Part shown: positions 48,896-64,000 of the stretch, one piece after another
Numbering within the stretch: the first letter of the stretch is position 1
How the letters are laid out: every line of letters begins with the position of its first letter
Assembly: GCA_037179385.1 (NCBI GenBank)
Contig: CM074187.1
Location: forward strand, 1,488,001-1,552,000
Reading direction: 5' to 3'
Origin: Holothuria scabra
Lineage: Eukaryota > Echinodermata > Holothuroidea > Aspidochirotida > Holothuriidae
DNA length: 64,000 nt
The notes under the pieces: model-generated
The model's database searches: none
Seen by the model: the letters and a program-made list of their open reading frames with translations, nothing else
Told to the model about the DNA's origin: nothing
Made by a program: the position numbers and the translations under genes

Positions 48896-49178
48896 AAGTT
48901 GGTTTAGCCTTTGTTTAAATGACAGATGAAGCAACTCGCAATTCACCTTCTGAGCAGGCGCCTAATTTTTTGGAACAGCACTAGTTCTCGTTTGACGCAA
49001 ACCCAACCAAAGATCAAAGTTGATGCTATCCAGCTGAACACAATTGCTTATTCGCCAGCGGATCTCTGAAGAGATACAGAAACCTGTGAAAGCAGAGATG
49101 AAGTGAAAATAAACGCTGACGACAACTGCGTGGAATATATAAATCAAATTGGTAAGTATATATAGTATAGTATATAAA
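48896..49178. other. Sequence between tRNA-like head and (TA)n
   Basis: It ends in ATCAAATTGGTAA (about 49143-49155), which also occurs at about 48774-48787 on the other side of the tRNA-like sequence. The direct repeats could be a target duplication of about 13 to 20 bp around an inserted SINE-like unit. Confidence 0.4.
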
Positions 49179-49326
<148 letters not shown>

Positions 49327-49450
49327 ACTAAGGTACTGCGATGCACTGGAGAAAACATAGGTCGATGCAAAAACATGGTAATACACAGTGCAATATAATT
49401 GAACCAAAAATGGAGTTGAACAAAAAATGGAGTTGAACGAAAAATACAAA

Positions 49451-49489
49451 TTACGACGTTTCGGGTTACATACCCTTCAACACGGTAAC
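49451..49489 (-). ncRNA. Hammerhead-ribozyme-like motif in PLE copy 3, damaged core
   Basis: On the minus strand: TTAC, CGTGTTGA (in place of CTGATGA, one base longer and with changes), A-type junction, stem II GGGT/ACCC with loop ATGTA, GAAAC, GTC, GTAA. TTAC and GTAA form a 4-bp helix I. The core is altered, so cleavage is not expected, but the position and helices match copies 1 and 2. Confidence 0.55.
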
Positions 49490-49562
49490 AGAAAGTCAAC
49501 TGAAGTCACACAAACGAGGAGTCAAAGTCAAGGAAAAAGCACCAGTTAACAAAAGATTAAAA

Positions 49563-52911
<3,349 letters not shown>

Positions 52912-53080
52912 AAAAATCGGGGCGATGCGCACTGTTTAACAAGAAATTTCCTAACTGGCTAACGAAAAACCTAATCCATAACCTAATCCCTAACCCTAAC
53001 ATAGAATACAATCGATGCAATACAATGGCAACAGCCAATCAAGAAACACCTTGTTAAACAATGCGCATCTACCCCGAAAA
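52912..53080. mobile_element. Hairpin element, about 48-bp arms, telomere-like centre
   Basis: The left arm (52912-52960: TCGGGG, GATGCGCACTGTTTAACAAG, then CTAACTGGCT) matches the reverse complement of 53034-53080 (TCGGGG, GATGCGCATTGTTTAACAAG, then TTGATTGGCT). The centre contains degenerate CCTAAT/CCCTAACCCTAAC units (about 52969-53000). This fits a small MITE; no target duplication was resolved. Confidence 0.6.
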
Positions 53081-53330
53081 CCCCTTTATGCTCTATCTTC
53101 AGTTTAGGCGGGATCTCAATCTCAATGTTTCGTAATGTAATGTGATTTCGTTTTTTGTATACCACGCCCGTACACGTTTTGACTGTATGTGTAATCACGG
53201 ACAGCAAGGGAGTTGTAAGCGACAACCACACTTTGCCTTGCACAGTGCAGGTAACTAAATTTTTCATCATAGACTGATGGACTCATGCAGTGGCTGTTGG
53301 AAACTGGGCCGTATAACTCTAACTAACATA

Positions 53331-54519
53331 CATTGGCGTAGATAAGAGAGAATGGGCAGCCCCATGGCTCTGAAAATCGTCAAATCGAAAATTGTCCTAT
53401 GTGACACCAGATCATCAAGTAGACCCATCAACCGCGGTCCCAACCTTTTTCGTAAAACTCAGAACTCTCTCCAATACCACCTCCATGTTTTTCAATATTT
53501 ATTTAAACACAATTTGCGCGCTCTACGTGCGTCAAAAATTCCAGCCCCAATGCAGTAGAGAGTGCTCATACTTAACAAGTAAATCAGTTTCGGAAGTTTT
53601 ATAGTTCTGGAAATAAAAAAAAGAAAATTTGCTTCGTAAGACACTACCCCAAATCATCATTAGCAACGCCGGTCAACAAAAGGCTACTTTCCCAACTTTT
53701 CTTTCATAAAATCCGGAATTCTCTTAGATGTTTACTCTATATTTGTCATTATTTCTTTGAAAAGCCAAATTTAAGGCACGCCACGCGCTCCCTGAAGTAC
53801 AAGTAAACCTGCAGCAGTGTTTGCTCATACTTATAAAAAACTTTTTGATTTTTCTCCTAAGTCCAGGTTATTAAAAAACACCCGTCTACTATATAAAGTT
53901 TGGAACTGGACGAAGGAAATTCAAAAACAGCGCTCCAGCAATGTGTTGTTCTAATGCCTAGATTTTACTCATAAGAGTTAGGTAGTTCCAAAACCCACAA
54001 TTTTCCTACCAGGGACGGTTTCCTATCAATTCACTTCCTCTCACATTGCAATCATGCGCTTGAGCCGACTTTCTGTGTGCCTATTGCTTTTAACTCTCAT
54101 AACAATTGTGTCACATTGTCGTAGTTTGTACATAGCAAAAGCTGTTCTATATGAACTCTTACAAGTCAATTAGAATGATGTATTTCGAGAGGAGATAGAT
54201 GTTTAGTCTCAAGGTGGAAGCAAAGGATGAAAAAGAGATATAGTTACAGTGGTATGGGAACGAAAAGAGAAAATATAATGTTCTACCTACACCTAATGGC
54301 TAAAAGCTAAACTTTCATTCACAAAATTCCAAATCTGTTCAATATTAGCTCTAGGTTTTTGAAATATTTGTCTGAACAAGAGAGCAAAGTTCTGGGAATG
54401 TATGGTTTAAAAAGTAAAAATCGGAAAGCTGCACTCTTCATGTGACACCACTCTAATCAATTCGGAAAATTTGGAGTGCCTGCCCTCTAACCGACTGGAA
54501 AAAGTCTAGCTACGCCACT
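53331..54519. mobile_element. Possible degraded hAT element
   Basis: CATTGGCGTAGATAAG at 53331 and TAGCTACGCCACTTG ending near 54520 resemble hAT ends seen elsewhere in the window. A CCTGCCCTCT block near the right end is shared with the element at 63266-63768. The 8-bp flanks do not match, so the two ends may belong to different insertions. Confidence 0.3.
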
Positions 54520-55356
54520 TGTTTCACACGAAACTTGAGGACAAATGTCGCAATTGACATCCATGATAGTGTTAATGTACATATAAAATCTTGTTGGTAG
54601 ATTACATTATTGGGTAACTTTTAAGCGAAGGCGGGATGTAAACACTCTTAAAAGCAGCGCGATATGCGCAGCGCTATCTTTTGCGAAATTGTCTATTGGT
54701 TTAAGTGGGCCAGGCAGGCCACGGCTTTTTCCCCTGAGTTATGGCTCATTGGTTTGACTTCCCAACTTTTATTTATTTAGCCATTGTGGCACATAGACGT
54801 CCGCATATAACAACATGAAACTTTTTTCCATTGGAGCTTTGCAGCAATGCTTTGTATTCAACAGTTAGCAAAGTTTTGCATAAAAAGTGGTAATTGAAGG
54901 CCTACATTTCATATGGTAATTTTATGATAATATGAATTTTTTCATGTTCTTTTAGCGTGAAGTTTGGGGGATAAAAAAGAGCAAACAAACAATTGATTTG
55001 GTTCTACTAACAAGTCTGGAACGTTTAAGAACGTCTGAGTGGCGATTTTCAAAATAATCTGTACACTCCGCACAAAATGATGTTGGCTTTTTGCTTAGTC
55101 TCTCCGACATGATAAAAACATTTTCTTCCCCAGACGAAAATGCCCCCACCCCTTAACAAACTTGAGGTGAGTCAGATTCTGTATTCGTCCTTGGTCGAAC
55201 TCACTTTAACACTGGGAAAATGAATCTTCAAACACATAACTGTGCATCACCCCCTCCCCCTTCATCGATTAGCAATCCTAGATCCGCCCGGCCTAAGTTA
55301 TTAATACTCAAGATGAAATTAAAAAAAAAACAAGAGGGCAATCCACGGAGTTGCAT
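54520..55356. other. Non-coding stretch, no gene recognised
   Basis: It contains dispersed repeat family B at 54696-54732 and little else. Confidence 0.5.
54696..54732 (+). repeat. Dispersed repeat family B, copy 3
   Basis: TTGGTTTAAGTGGGCC followed by CCACGGCTTTTTCC corresponds to 3916-3949 and 16574-16608. Confidence 0.5.
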
Positions 55357-57340
55357 ATCTCATCGCTGACATGTGCGCAAGCTGGTTATAGAACTGGGCC
55401 TATATATGTGTTAGAAGTTTTATCTATGCTGTTTTTTGTTGTTTTTTTTTTTTTGTTTTGTTTTTTTTTTGCTAAAGTAGAATGTCATTGACAAAAATTA
55501 CCATACTGAAAGTCTATGCCACAATCATTTGAATTTCCTATTTGAAGTCCAAGGGACGGAAGTTTTTTTCGTAAGATAGCGAGGAGAAAGAATATGGCAC
55601 AGACCAATCAAGTTCTTGGAACCAGTATAGGCGCACCCCTTATTCCACAACAACATTTGAAACAACATTTGAAAAACCGTGTTCGCGCCTATCCGCCCGA
55701 TTCCGCTACAACCTCGTGGAAACGGCTCCTTTGAAAATAACGGTGAGCGTTTTCTTTTCGCCCGTGTCGCCGTCCGCGCCCTAATTTTTTTTTTTTTTTT
55801 TTTTTTTGGTATAACTGTACCATAGGCCCTTCCCTGATACTCGTTTTCAGTTTTCAAGGGGAACTATGGGACAAAGTTTTGTTAGTCTACAGGCATACAA
55901 AAATAGAAGATAAATGCTGGATGGCCCCCGGTAATGGCGGACACTATCACCATCATTTAACTGCACGCTTGGATTTGTCTACAGGTCTATGAAGGTAGTC
56001 TGACATCAGTCGCTGACTGTCGGTAAGGCTACACAGACTAAACACAACATATTTTTCGGACGTCAGTCGCCCGACAAACTTAATCCATCAATCGCTTCGT
56101 GTTTTGCAGTTAGATCTAGGCGGCGCGGATTGGAAATGATCATACGAAATAGCAACACGTACGTACGTGCGTTTATAGCATGCACTGTATAGGCCAGGCT
56201 GCATATATAAAGAAACATTGCAATAGTAGATGTGTTCACTCGGCATGCTGTTTCCCAGAAAATCAGATCCCTTCCATTTTCCGAAGAAAAAGTATCGGAT
56301 GCAGGGAAGCACATATCCTTCAGTAAGTTTGTAAGTTAGAAGTTAACATGATCGGAAGGGATGGCTCATTAAACTGATATGGATGTGGACTCAACGATTT
56401 TTAAAGTAGACAATTGCGTAATTGTTATCATTCACGCGTAAATGGGCTTATTCTCCATTTTGACGCGACGGCAAAATTCATGTGGGTCGAGCTGATACGC
56501 ACATCAAGTGCGTCTCAATTAAGAAACGGGGCGCCACAAGATTTCCGGCCGACGCAAAAACCTTTTCTGCGTGCTGCCCTGTGTCGAATCCTAGCACATG
56601 GCAAGGAAAGTGCTCAGTCTGGCATATCCATATGAATTGATGAAAAATAGGCTAGTTACAAAACATTAACCTTTTACCATCTGTAACGTGAACTATGTCC
56701 TTGGTTGCCATGACAACCACACATAGCGGTGCAACTTGTCATACCTAGGCTATTACACTTAAATCGGTCCAGCCCACTAGGAGGAGTTTGAGGGACAAAA
56801 AGTTTGTTTTACGAACAAATTATCACTTGAAAAAATTTTGTTCCACTCTACCACTTGACCTTTGATCTCTGTTGCTATGGCAACTCCATATTTTGGTAGG
56901 TCTAGATGCAATCATCATATGTGTGAAGTTTCGTGTCAGGAGGACGTTTTTTTTTTTGGAAATATAGCAGAAAAGGTGATTTCACTAAATTTGACCTTTG
57001 GCATGTACCTTTGACCTTCACTTCCGGTTTTGTATTATTATGCAATTGTTCCACCTAACGTACCATCCTTCCACGTTTGAAGAAAATCCGCTATTACAAG
57101 ATATTAGGAAAACATTTTGGACACACACTCACCCACCAACACACACACACACGGACAGGTTTTGACCTCTCTCTCATCCCTGGACCTTCAGTCACCCCGG
57201 GGTACCTCACCATAGGTTAGACCTTGAGACTAGTAAATTGGGAAAATTGTAACCATTGCGATTTAGGCTGGCATTGCTATATATAGCCCCGTAGGCAAAG
57301 TGACTACAATATCTCATCCTCCTAACGGAGCGATGAGATA
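55357..57340. mobile_element. Candidate 2-kb element with TATCTCATCGCT inverted ends
   Basis: TATCTCATCGCTGAC at 55357 and, about 40 bases on, GGGCCTATATATG match the reverse complement of 57266-57338 (TATCTCATCGCTCCG, then GGGGCTATATATAG). The interior holds poly-T tracts, a region with repeated TTGACCTTTG-like strings (56860-57020) and a CA-rich microsatellite (57120-57155). No coding sequence was recognised. The ends could also be two independent repeats. Confidence 0.35.
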
Positions 57341-58260
57341 ATAAAAATCCGAAAAATTGTTTGCCTTTAACTCTAGACAAAGATTTAGGAAAAAGTTAAC
57401 CAGGAGGATACATTTCAGAAATTTGGATTTTTATGCAAGACAATTATGGTGTTTCGTCAGTTCGTCGGGGAAATTTAAGTGTACCTCAAGTCAAATTTTC
57501 AAAAATATATTTTAAACAGCATGAGAGAAAAATCCTATCAGCTAAACTGCTGTCTTCATAAGACACTTCTGAGCCGAGATGTGAAATGTTGAAATTTATT
57601 CACCTAAAAATGATTATAGTCCATTGCGCAATAATTTGTGACTTTCTTGTAGTACAACTCACATTCCTGCTTTATTTCCCATTAAAATTGAAAATAATTA
57701 TATAACCTTGAAAATTTTCTGTTAGCTTTCATTGGAAGTTGCACAGAGAAGGCCTAATCAATTACATCACCCCATAAGAGTAAGAGTGCTATCACACATT
57801 TGTACAAGGTGCAGTAACTTTCAGAAAAACAAGGATATACAAAGATTGTTTTTTGAGTATTACCACAATGACATCACAAATAACTGCCCATGCAATGTAT
57901 CATTTTCAGTTGGGTGAATAAATTTCAGCAATTTATATCTCGGTTCAGGTATGTCCTATGAAGATGGGAGTTAGACTGTTGGAATTTATTTTCATGGTCT
58001 TTAACACATACTTTTGAATTTTTTTGACTTGAGGTACACTTTAAAAAGTTATGTTGTAATTGAACAATAAGACGAGAGCAAGTGTAATCCGAATACTTGG
58101 GCGACTAAGATTCGTTTGGCTCTCACTTTTTTATCATACGAGGAAAATAGAAACATTTTCCATTTTTTTTTTTTTTTTTTTGCGTTTATTAAAAAATTAT
58201 GTGGAGATGTGGAGGTATTACATTATAAAGCCAATGGAATTTTATGGCAGAAAATCCGTA
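57341..58260. other. Non-coding stretch, no gene recognised
   Basis: AT-rich, with a poly-T tract at about 58163-58181. Nothing else was seen. Confidence 0.5.
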
Positions 58261-58616
58261 CACTCTAAAATCAAAAGAGTCAACTTAGTCACTCTTTGAT
58301 AGAGTGAAAAGTGTGAATTCACCCCATTCGGGTAATAATTCCCTCCAAGAAGATTGAAATTTACTCCAAAAAGAGCGAAATTCCCTTAAAACGAGCGAAG
58401 TTTCACTCTTGATGGAGAACCTACATTGATCACTCTTTAAAAAAGGGTGATCATTGTACTTGTAGAAGAGTGAGTTTTCTCTCTTCCTGAAGTGAATTTC
58501 ACTCTTTTTGGAGTGAGTTTCACTCCTTTTGGAGTGAATTATTACTCTAATGGAGTGAACTATCATTTTTCACTCTATCAAAGAGTGACTAAGTTCACTC
58601 TTTTACTTTTAGAGTG
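58261..58616. mobile_element. Foldback MITE with about 50-bp terminal inverted repeats and TA duplication
   Basis: The ends are CACTCTAAAA... and ...TTTTAGAGTG, inverted over about 50 bp with about three mismatches and flanked by TA on both sides. The interior is made of further CACTC/GAGTG motifs in both orientations, so much of the 356 bp can fold back. The termini match the 32626-33525 element. Confidence 0.8.
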
Positions 58617-61600
58617 TAGATACGTCTGTATAAGGTCAGGCGCGGATCCAAGAGGTGGGGGCTTTTACGAGCTCAACCCCCCCCCCCTTTCGCCACATCA
58701 ACAGTATAAAATATACGTGAAATTAGCAGTGCAAATCCGTCACACCCCCTTCCCTCCTTTTTTGGAATGTCTAGAAACGCGCCTAATGGTAAAATGGTCT
58801 CATGAATGAAATGCTGTCATGTTTTCGCAGAATTAACCTTTAACGAAAGACGCTTCCTCTCTGGAGCATTGGAAAAGGCTCTCCCTAAAGTAAGTCGAGT
58901 TCTTTCGAGATATATTGTGTAGCTAGAGTTGGCGAGGATAGACAGAGATTTTGAAAAGCAGTAGAATTTCTGAGCAAAAGAGTCAGCGAACTCGAGGAAA
59001 GAGAAAGAGTTCATTTGAAGAAAATATAGGCCTACTGCCAGTTCTTTGTCGAAGCCTATTAAATTTACGTGTAAGACGTGTGATATTGATCAACTCAGAT
59101 CGGTTGCTTCTTTGCCATTACCACATGCAGTTACCGAGATTTCGATGAAATTGTTTAAGGAAAAACGGTTCTTTAGGAAATTGTTTTTGTAAGTGAGATG
59201 GAGTTTTACGGTTCAGTTTCGAACCAATTAAGTGGGAGAATATATCCATACCGGTCTACCTCTCCTCCTGCCTGTCCTGTTATGCTTCTATGTATTGTTA
59301 TGTTTTACAAAAGTTAAATTAATTAGCCGGGACTAAACTAGTCATCCGAGAATAGACCAAATGGCAAATAAATTTGCATCATTCGTCTCATTCAAATGCA
59401 AATTAAATGTATGAACCAGTCTTTGTCCAGTTGGCCGATTTTTGCCAGGGGAGAAGTCATACTCGAAAGAAGCCCCACGTTTATTCCTAAGTTACGACAA
59501 GGTAATATTTTTTAATGTAGAAGATACCTTACAAAAGTAATTCTGATTTGAATTTGCAATCACCTCTTCCTCTCTGCTACCCTACTCGCTACACCTGGCC
59601 ATACTATCCAAGGAATACAGCGGGAACACGGTTTAAGTAAGATCAGGGAATTGGAACGATGCTGTTTTATGTTATGTGATATTATGATCAGATGAAAGGC
59701 ACAAATTTACTTTCAAGGAAACAGCAAAACTATACCACATGCAGAAAATAGTACAGAAGCAACGCCATCCATATTTACCACAAGCAATCTATCCTTCACG
59801 AAGATTTTCAGGAGGAGACATTCTCGATTTTAATATTTCTCGAAAACGGAGAGACAAAATGATATTGAGTTTCAAGTTGATACTGAACAAGAGATAAATC
59901 TATAATTTTTGCGTTTAATAAAGATTCACACCCCCTTATCATCATGTTTTACATGGATCAAAATTATGCATTACGTCGTAGTTTTACATCAGGAAGCTGC
60001 AACAGAGTTCTCTCCTTTAATTTATTGGAAACAGTTGTAATTATCAAAAGCAGCTTAATCAGTATTCTTCGTTGTACGTTGCAGCTGGTATCATTTGGAA
60101 TTGGTAATGGTCATATAAAACCCTTAGGTAGGACGAAATATGCCCCGAATACATGCCCCGCAATCCAAATTATCAGAGAGGGAACGCCAGAGGTAACAAA
60201 CTCCTGTAACAATGTAGAAATGTATGAACAATGTGACTGGTAAAAATATCCACGAAGTGTCATCATATCAAGCAATATCTAGATCGGGTCAAATATTTTA
60301 CCCGGTAAGGATGAACTATATACAGTACCGTTTGCCTTTTTTAGTAAAGTGGAGAAGTATGCTTTACTTCAAACTACCCACTTTTTTAATATGAATTTAA
60401 AACAACTGCATGTCACTATATATTCATTTCCAGAAGAAAAGTGATCTACTACAACTTTGGTAAATTTGAAACATTTCTGAAAACAAAGCGGCATTTGTTT
60501 GTTTGTTTTTTTTTAGTGACCTTTCACTGAACCAACGACAATGCTAATCTGGAAAAATCCCTCTGTGAATAATTAATGTACTTTACAAGGTTAAGCTGTG
60601 AGTCTATCTGCAAGGGAAGAACTGTGAAATATTTGTGGCTTCAACCACTCAAACTTAGAAACAGCGAATCTCTCAAGTCCCATTCGGTGTGCATTGATGA
60701 CAAGTACAAATAAATTTCAACTCAGGTTTTAATTTTACACAATAACATTAGAAGAAATTAATTCCAAATTGGTTTTAGAGTATAGGCTCCTTCGTATGAT
60801 GTAAGTTGATCATGCACTTGCTGTAACTTAAAACTGCGTTGATATAAAGACTGTATACAGTGCCTTAGAAATATATATTCCAGGCGCCCATGCACATTCA
60901 ACAGTTTCTTTCGTAGGTGGCTTAATGACCTCGATAACATAATTGCATGACATCTTTTTCTGGGTTAGTCATCGTCAGAAATGACTCTGTTTGCATAAGA
61001 AGCATGTCTCAGAGAATCGATAGCTTCAATTACGCGAAGCTTTGTCGTGTTTATAAAATAAAACAATCTTGTCTTGAAATCTTAAATAAAGGAAGTTGAT
61101 TCCATGGCACGATTCAGTCCGCAGCCAAATGAAAGCCACATATTCAATGTACAAAACGACTTGGAAACAAATCAACGAGAGCTGTTACATAGAAATTGAA
61201 AACAATACATCTATTTTGTACAATATATAACTGAAAGTTTCAAAGGAAATTTTCTGAGGCAATAGTCCTGCTTAACATTGCTTTATATTGCTAATATGAC
61301 ACTTTAATTGAGTTGATGTTGTTTGGTGCGGACTAATTATGCTACATTTTTGTCTGAATTGGTAATCGTTTTGTTAAAGCTGTAAAATGTTTCATTAAAT
61401 TCAATCTTTTCTGATTCAAAGCCAATTTTATGAGTGGCCATAATTCCGCGCCAATTTCTAGTCCGGTATCCCTCGAGCCCGAGCCTAATCCAGTCCATAA
61501 TTAAAGTTGTCCAGAAAGTCTTGACAAGTTTTATAGAGTACACAATGTTTACTTTTTCTCAATAGCTGTCGTTACAATTACACATTCTTTATACAGAGAT

Positions 61601-63257
61601 ACACTAATTCATAGCTCAAAGCTGGGTAAGAACTACGATTGCAACACAAGCCGCATCACCTTTGACTTGGATTGAAACGCTAGAAACATTTAGTTTTAAA
61701 TCCGTTAAAATGGACTCGGTTGGTCTCGTTTCTAAGACCGAACCTATTACAGCCCATTCCATACTCAAAGTAGGTTTACACCTTTAAAAGTGTGGGTGAA
61801 AATCCCTAAATAGCTGATTCTTATATTTTCATTTCATCTTATCTTTTCAATGTGATGAATTGATATCATTTAGATTATTTTACATAAGTTACCGCTCATA
61901 TAGACTTCCGTACTTTTGAACCGGAAGGTTTGAAGTTGGCGCGTTCAACTCGAACCAATTCCTCCTCCATAATACTCACCTACTTACGGTTGGATTTAGT
62001 TTACCTGTTTCATGGAACGATCGATATGGGCATCAAACCTTTGTAACTCATAAAATTGAATTCAAATTAAGGAAAAAATGTTAGCTACCCATTCCAGCCC
62101 TATAGGTGTATTTTGAGTGAAACCTTCCTCAAGTAATCGGCTCTAGGTACTACCATGATAACCCCAAAACGATCAGACAAAAGTTGGCGAAATCGTACTA
62201 CTAGGCAAATTTAGGAACTCATCTGATTCTAAAATATCTTTATGGCTGCGTGCTAAAGTTTAAGGATTTTTTATGAAGTTTTTTAATGATGTTTTTAATT
62301 TTGTTTGATCTTAATTTTGCCTACGTTCGTCATCAATTTACCATTTAGATTTACCATAAAGATTCGAACTTTACCTAAAAACTCTCCATTGGAATACATC
62401 AATCATATTTTATTTCGTTTTTGTCCCTGTAATCATGACTTCGGTCATGCGGTTTCATCGGTTGTTAGGACTTATCCATACTTGTTATCTGTGTCTCTAC
62501 TTGATTGTCTGAAATAAAGTGAAGTTGATTCAAGGTAATTCGTGTAAAGTTATTCTAAATGAATTTAATTAACCTTAAATTTAAGTAACTTAAAAGAATT
62601 TAATATTTGCTCCTATAAGGACTACATCGGGTCTGACTTAACGGGCACATCTACATTCAATTTTTTATATTTTAAATTTTTGAAGTGTACTCTGTTGAGT
62701 GTAATTTTTATTCAAGCTGCTGAGATTTCTTCCACTTCCACTGTTTGGCTATATATGGACGGTAACTTAAAACTGTTTGACCATGTTTCACAAAAAAGAA
62801 TTAATGACGTAGAGTTTCTGATGCTCAAGGTCTTTTTGTGCGCATCAGTTCTAAACCAGGAAATACGCAAAGGAACTTGTTTCCTTCAAAAATTAATTGC
62901 CTTAGACATGCTTTTTAAAACAACTATTGAATTAGATTTTAAACTAATGTTTCAAAAAATTGACCAATGTTGATAATTGACACCTACTGGAAATTAGAAG
63001 AACATTTCATTCTCATGGAAAAAAAGATCCGAACAACGTAGTTTTCATGTGGGCAATATTTTGTAATCATCGGAAGTTTCTATGTGACAGGTTTCAATAA
63101 AGAAGATTTCGTTAGTGTCCAGTGGGGTTCATTTAAGGCGATATTGAATTTCAGACAAATGTTGATCATCCGGTAAACATATGAGAACAACAGGGCGTCG
63201 ATTTGATTTTCAAAGTAGGGGGACATCTGGCCTAATTTTTTTCTCATATCCTGGTAA
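58617..63257. other. Non-coding stretch, no gene recognised
   Basis: It includes a poly-C tract near 58678-58688 after a CAGGCGCGGATCC string that resembles a hAT end without a partner. Over 4.5 kb, no exon, RNA gene or bounded element was recognised. Confidence 0.5.
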
Positions 63258-63265
63258 GGTGTCTA

Positions 63266-63768
63266 CAGTGGCGTAGTTAGACAGTTTTGGGGAAGAGGTG
63301 GGCAAGTATGCAAGTTTTAATTTTTAATCGTTTTTACTACATAATGATATCCAACGCCTACGAAATGAGGCTCTCAGACGAAATTCAATTGGAGCTTATA
63401 TTGGGGAAAATTTGGAATTTTATGAAAGAAAATTTATGAAAATGTAGTTACCGTTGTGACTTGGTAATCTGGTGTCCCATATGGCAAATTTCCGATGTTG
63501 CTACTGCCAGAGCTTGCGAAAGTTTATCAACCTGAAGGTAAAAGCGAGCACTTCTGCTTATGAATTGCAATTGCGGTGCGCGAAGGGCGCGGAAATTTTT
63601 ACTTTTTTGAAACAAATAATGACGAAAATAGATCTTTTATTGGAGAGAATTTGGAATTTTGGAAGGTCATGAGTTGTCAAGACCACATTGTAGACTGGTT
63701 TCACAAATAAAAAACTTCCCGAATTCTTCATTTTTCAGAGCCGCCTGCCCTCTGTAGCTACACCATTG
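63266..63768. mobile_element. Short hAT MITE, perfect 8-bp target duplication
   Basis: The left end is CAGTGGCGTAGTTA and the reverse-complemented right end is CAATGGTGTAGCTA. Both flanks are ggtgtcta (63258-63265 and 63769-63776). It is 503 bp long with no transposase. Its subterminal CCTGCCCTCT is shared with the possible element end near 54485. Confidence 0.85.
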
Positions 63769-63776
63769 GGTGTCTA

Positions 63777-64000
63777 AGGGAAAGGGGCCCAGATTCAAAT
63801 TGGTGCTAAATGTTTCAATATTTTGAGTTACTAGGAAAACTCCAAAGTTTTTATACCATGGTCTTGAAAATGTGGGTAATTACTTCAACGGAATACGGTC
63901 AACAGGAGTTTATATACCGGGTGTACTGTAATAGTAATGCAAATAAGCGCGGAAATTGTGATAGTTTCCGAAGGATTTTTCCAAAGGTCTAATAGTTGAG
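63777..64000. other. Window end, no feature recognised
   Basis: No coding or repeat signal was seen. Confidence 0.5.

Noticed and set aside
49064..49090. CTGAAGAGATACAGAAAC as another hammerhead
   Set aside because: No stem II can form between the two halves, and no helix I pairing is visible.
52969..53000. True interstitial telomere
   Set aside because: Only a few imperfect CCTAAN units, lying in the centre of an inverted-repeat element.
53331..54519. Third large hAT element with confident ends
   Set aside because: The flanking 8-mers do not match, so it is listed only as a low-confidence feature.
56414..56635. A 73-codon plus-strand frame considered as a gene
   Set aside because: It lies inside a candidate repeat element, with no motif and no splice context.

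Overview
This is a window of animal nuclear DNA. Coding sequence is sparse, split by GT/AG introns and surrounded by retrotransposons, DNA transposons, MITE-like elements and long (TA)n microsatellites. The one host gene I recognise is a NOX5-type NADPH oxidase. The transposon mix (Penelope-like elements with a GIY-YIG domain, hAT elements, a CR1/Jockey-like LINE, a tRNA-derived repeat) suggests a marine invertebrate, perhaps a deuterostome such as an echinoderm or hemichordate. That placement is inference; the species cannot be named from the sequence.

Layout. 1-11494 holds only repeats: a complete non-autonomous hAT element (2331-4132), a MITE with long inverted repeats (7059-7471) and dispersed repeat fragments. 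11495-17996 (+) carries the last six recognisable exons of NOX5. They join in frame into 330 codons covering the FAD/NADPH-binding half. The EF-hand and heme-membrane exons were not found and presumably lie upstream of the window. 18000-34380 is gene-poor. It holds an inverted-repeat element with an internal tandem array (19430-20235), a second hAT element with a perfect 8-bp target duplication (24542-26245), an L1/Tx1-like LINE fragment (minus strand, 31380-31960) and a MITE-like element with CACTCTAAAA ends (32626-33525).

34381-37627 is a composite island. Two truncated Penelope-like elements (PLEs) lie tail to tail, separated by a TA-flanked inverted-repeat element, with (TA)n arrays at the junctions. 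A third PLE (49324-50470) sits between two long (TA)n arrays. All three PLEs carry, 3' of the GIY-YIG reading frame, a small hammerhead-ribozyme-like motif. Its core and stem II are conserved while the short helix I differs by compensating changes. This is the most interesting signal in the window.

38500-48700 holds small repeats, a frame-shifted CR1/Jockey-like LINE (42862-44180) and a possible SINE. 48720-49160 contains a tRNA-derived sequence with a (TA)n tract on one side. 50652-64000 is again gene-poor, with a foldback element (58261-58616) of the CACTCTAAAA family, a hairpin element with a telomere-like centre (52912-53080), a candidate 2-kb inverted-repeat element (55357-57340) and a 503-bp hAT MITE with a perfect target duplication (63266-63768).

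NOX5 would make superoxide by moving electrons from NADPH through FAD and heme, in a Ca2+-regulated way. Everything else recognised is mobile DNA. No intact transposase or complete reverse transcriptase is present, so the copies here would depend on enzymes encoded elsewhere.
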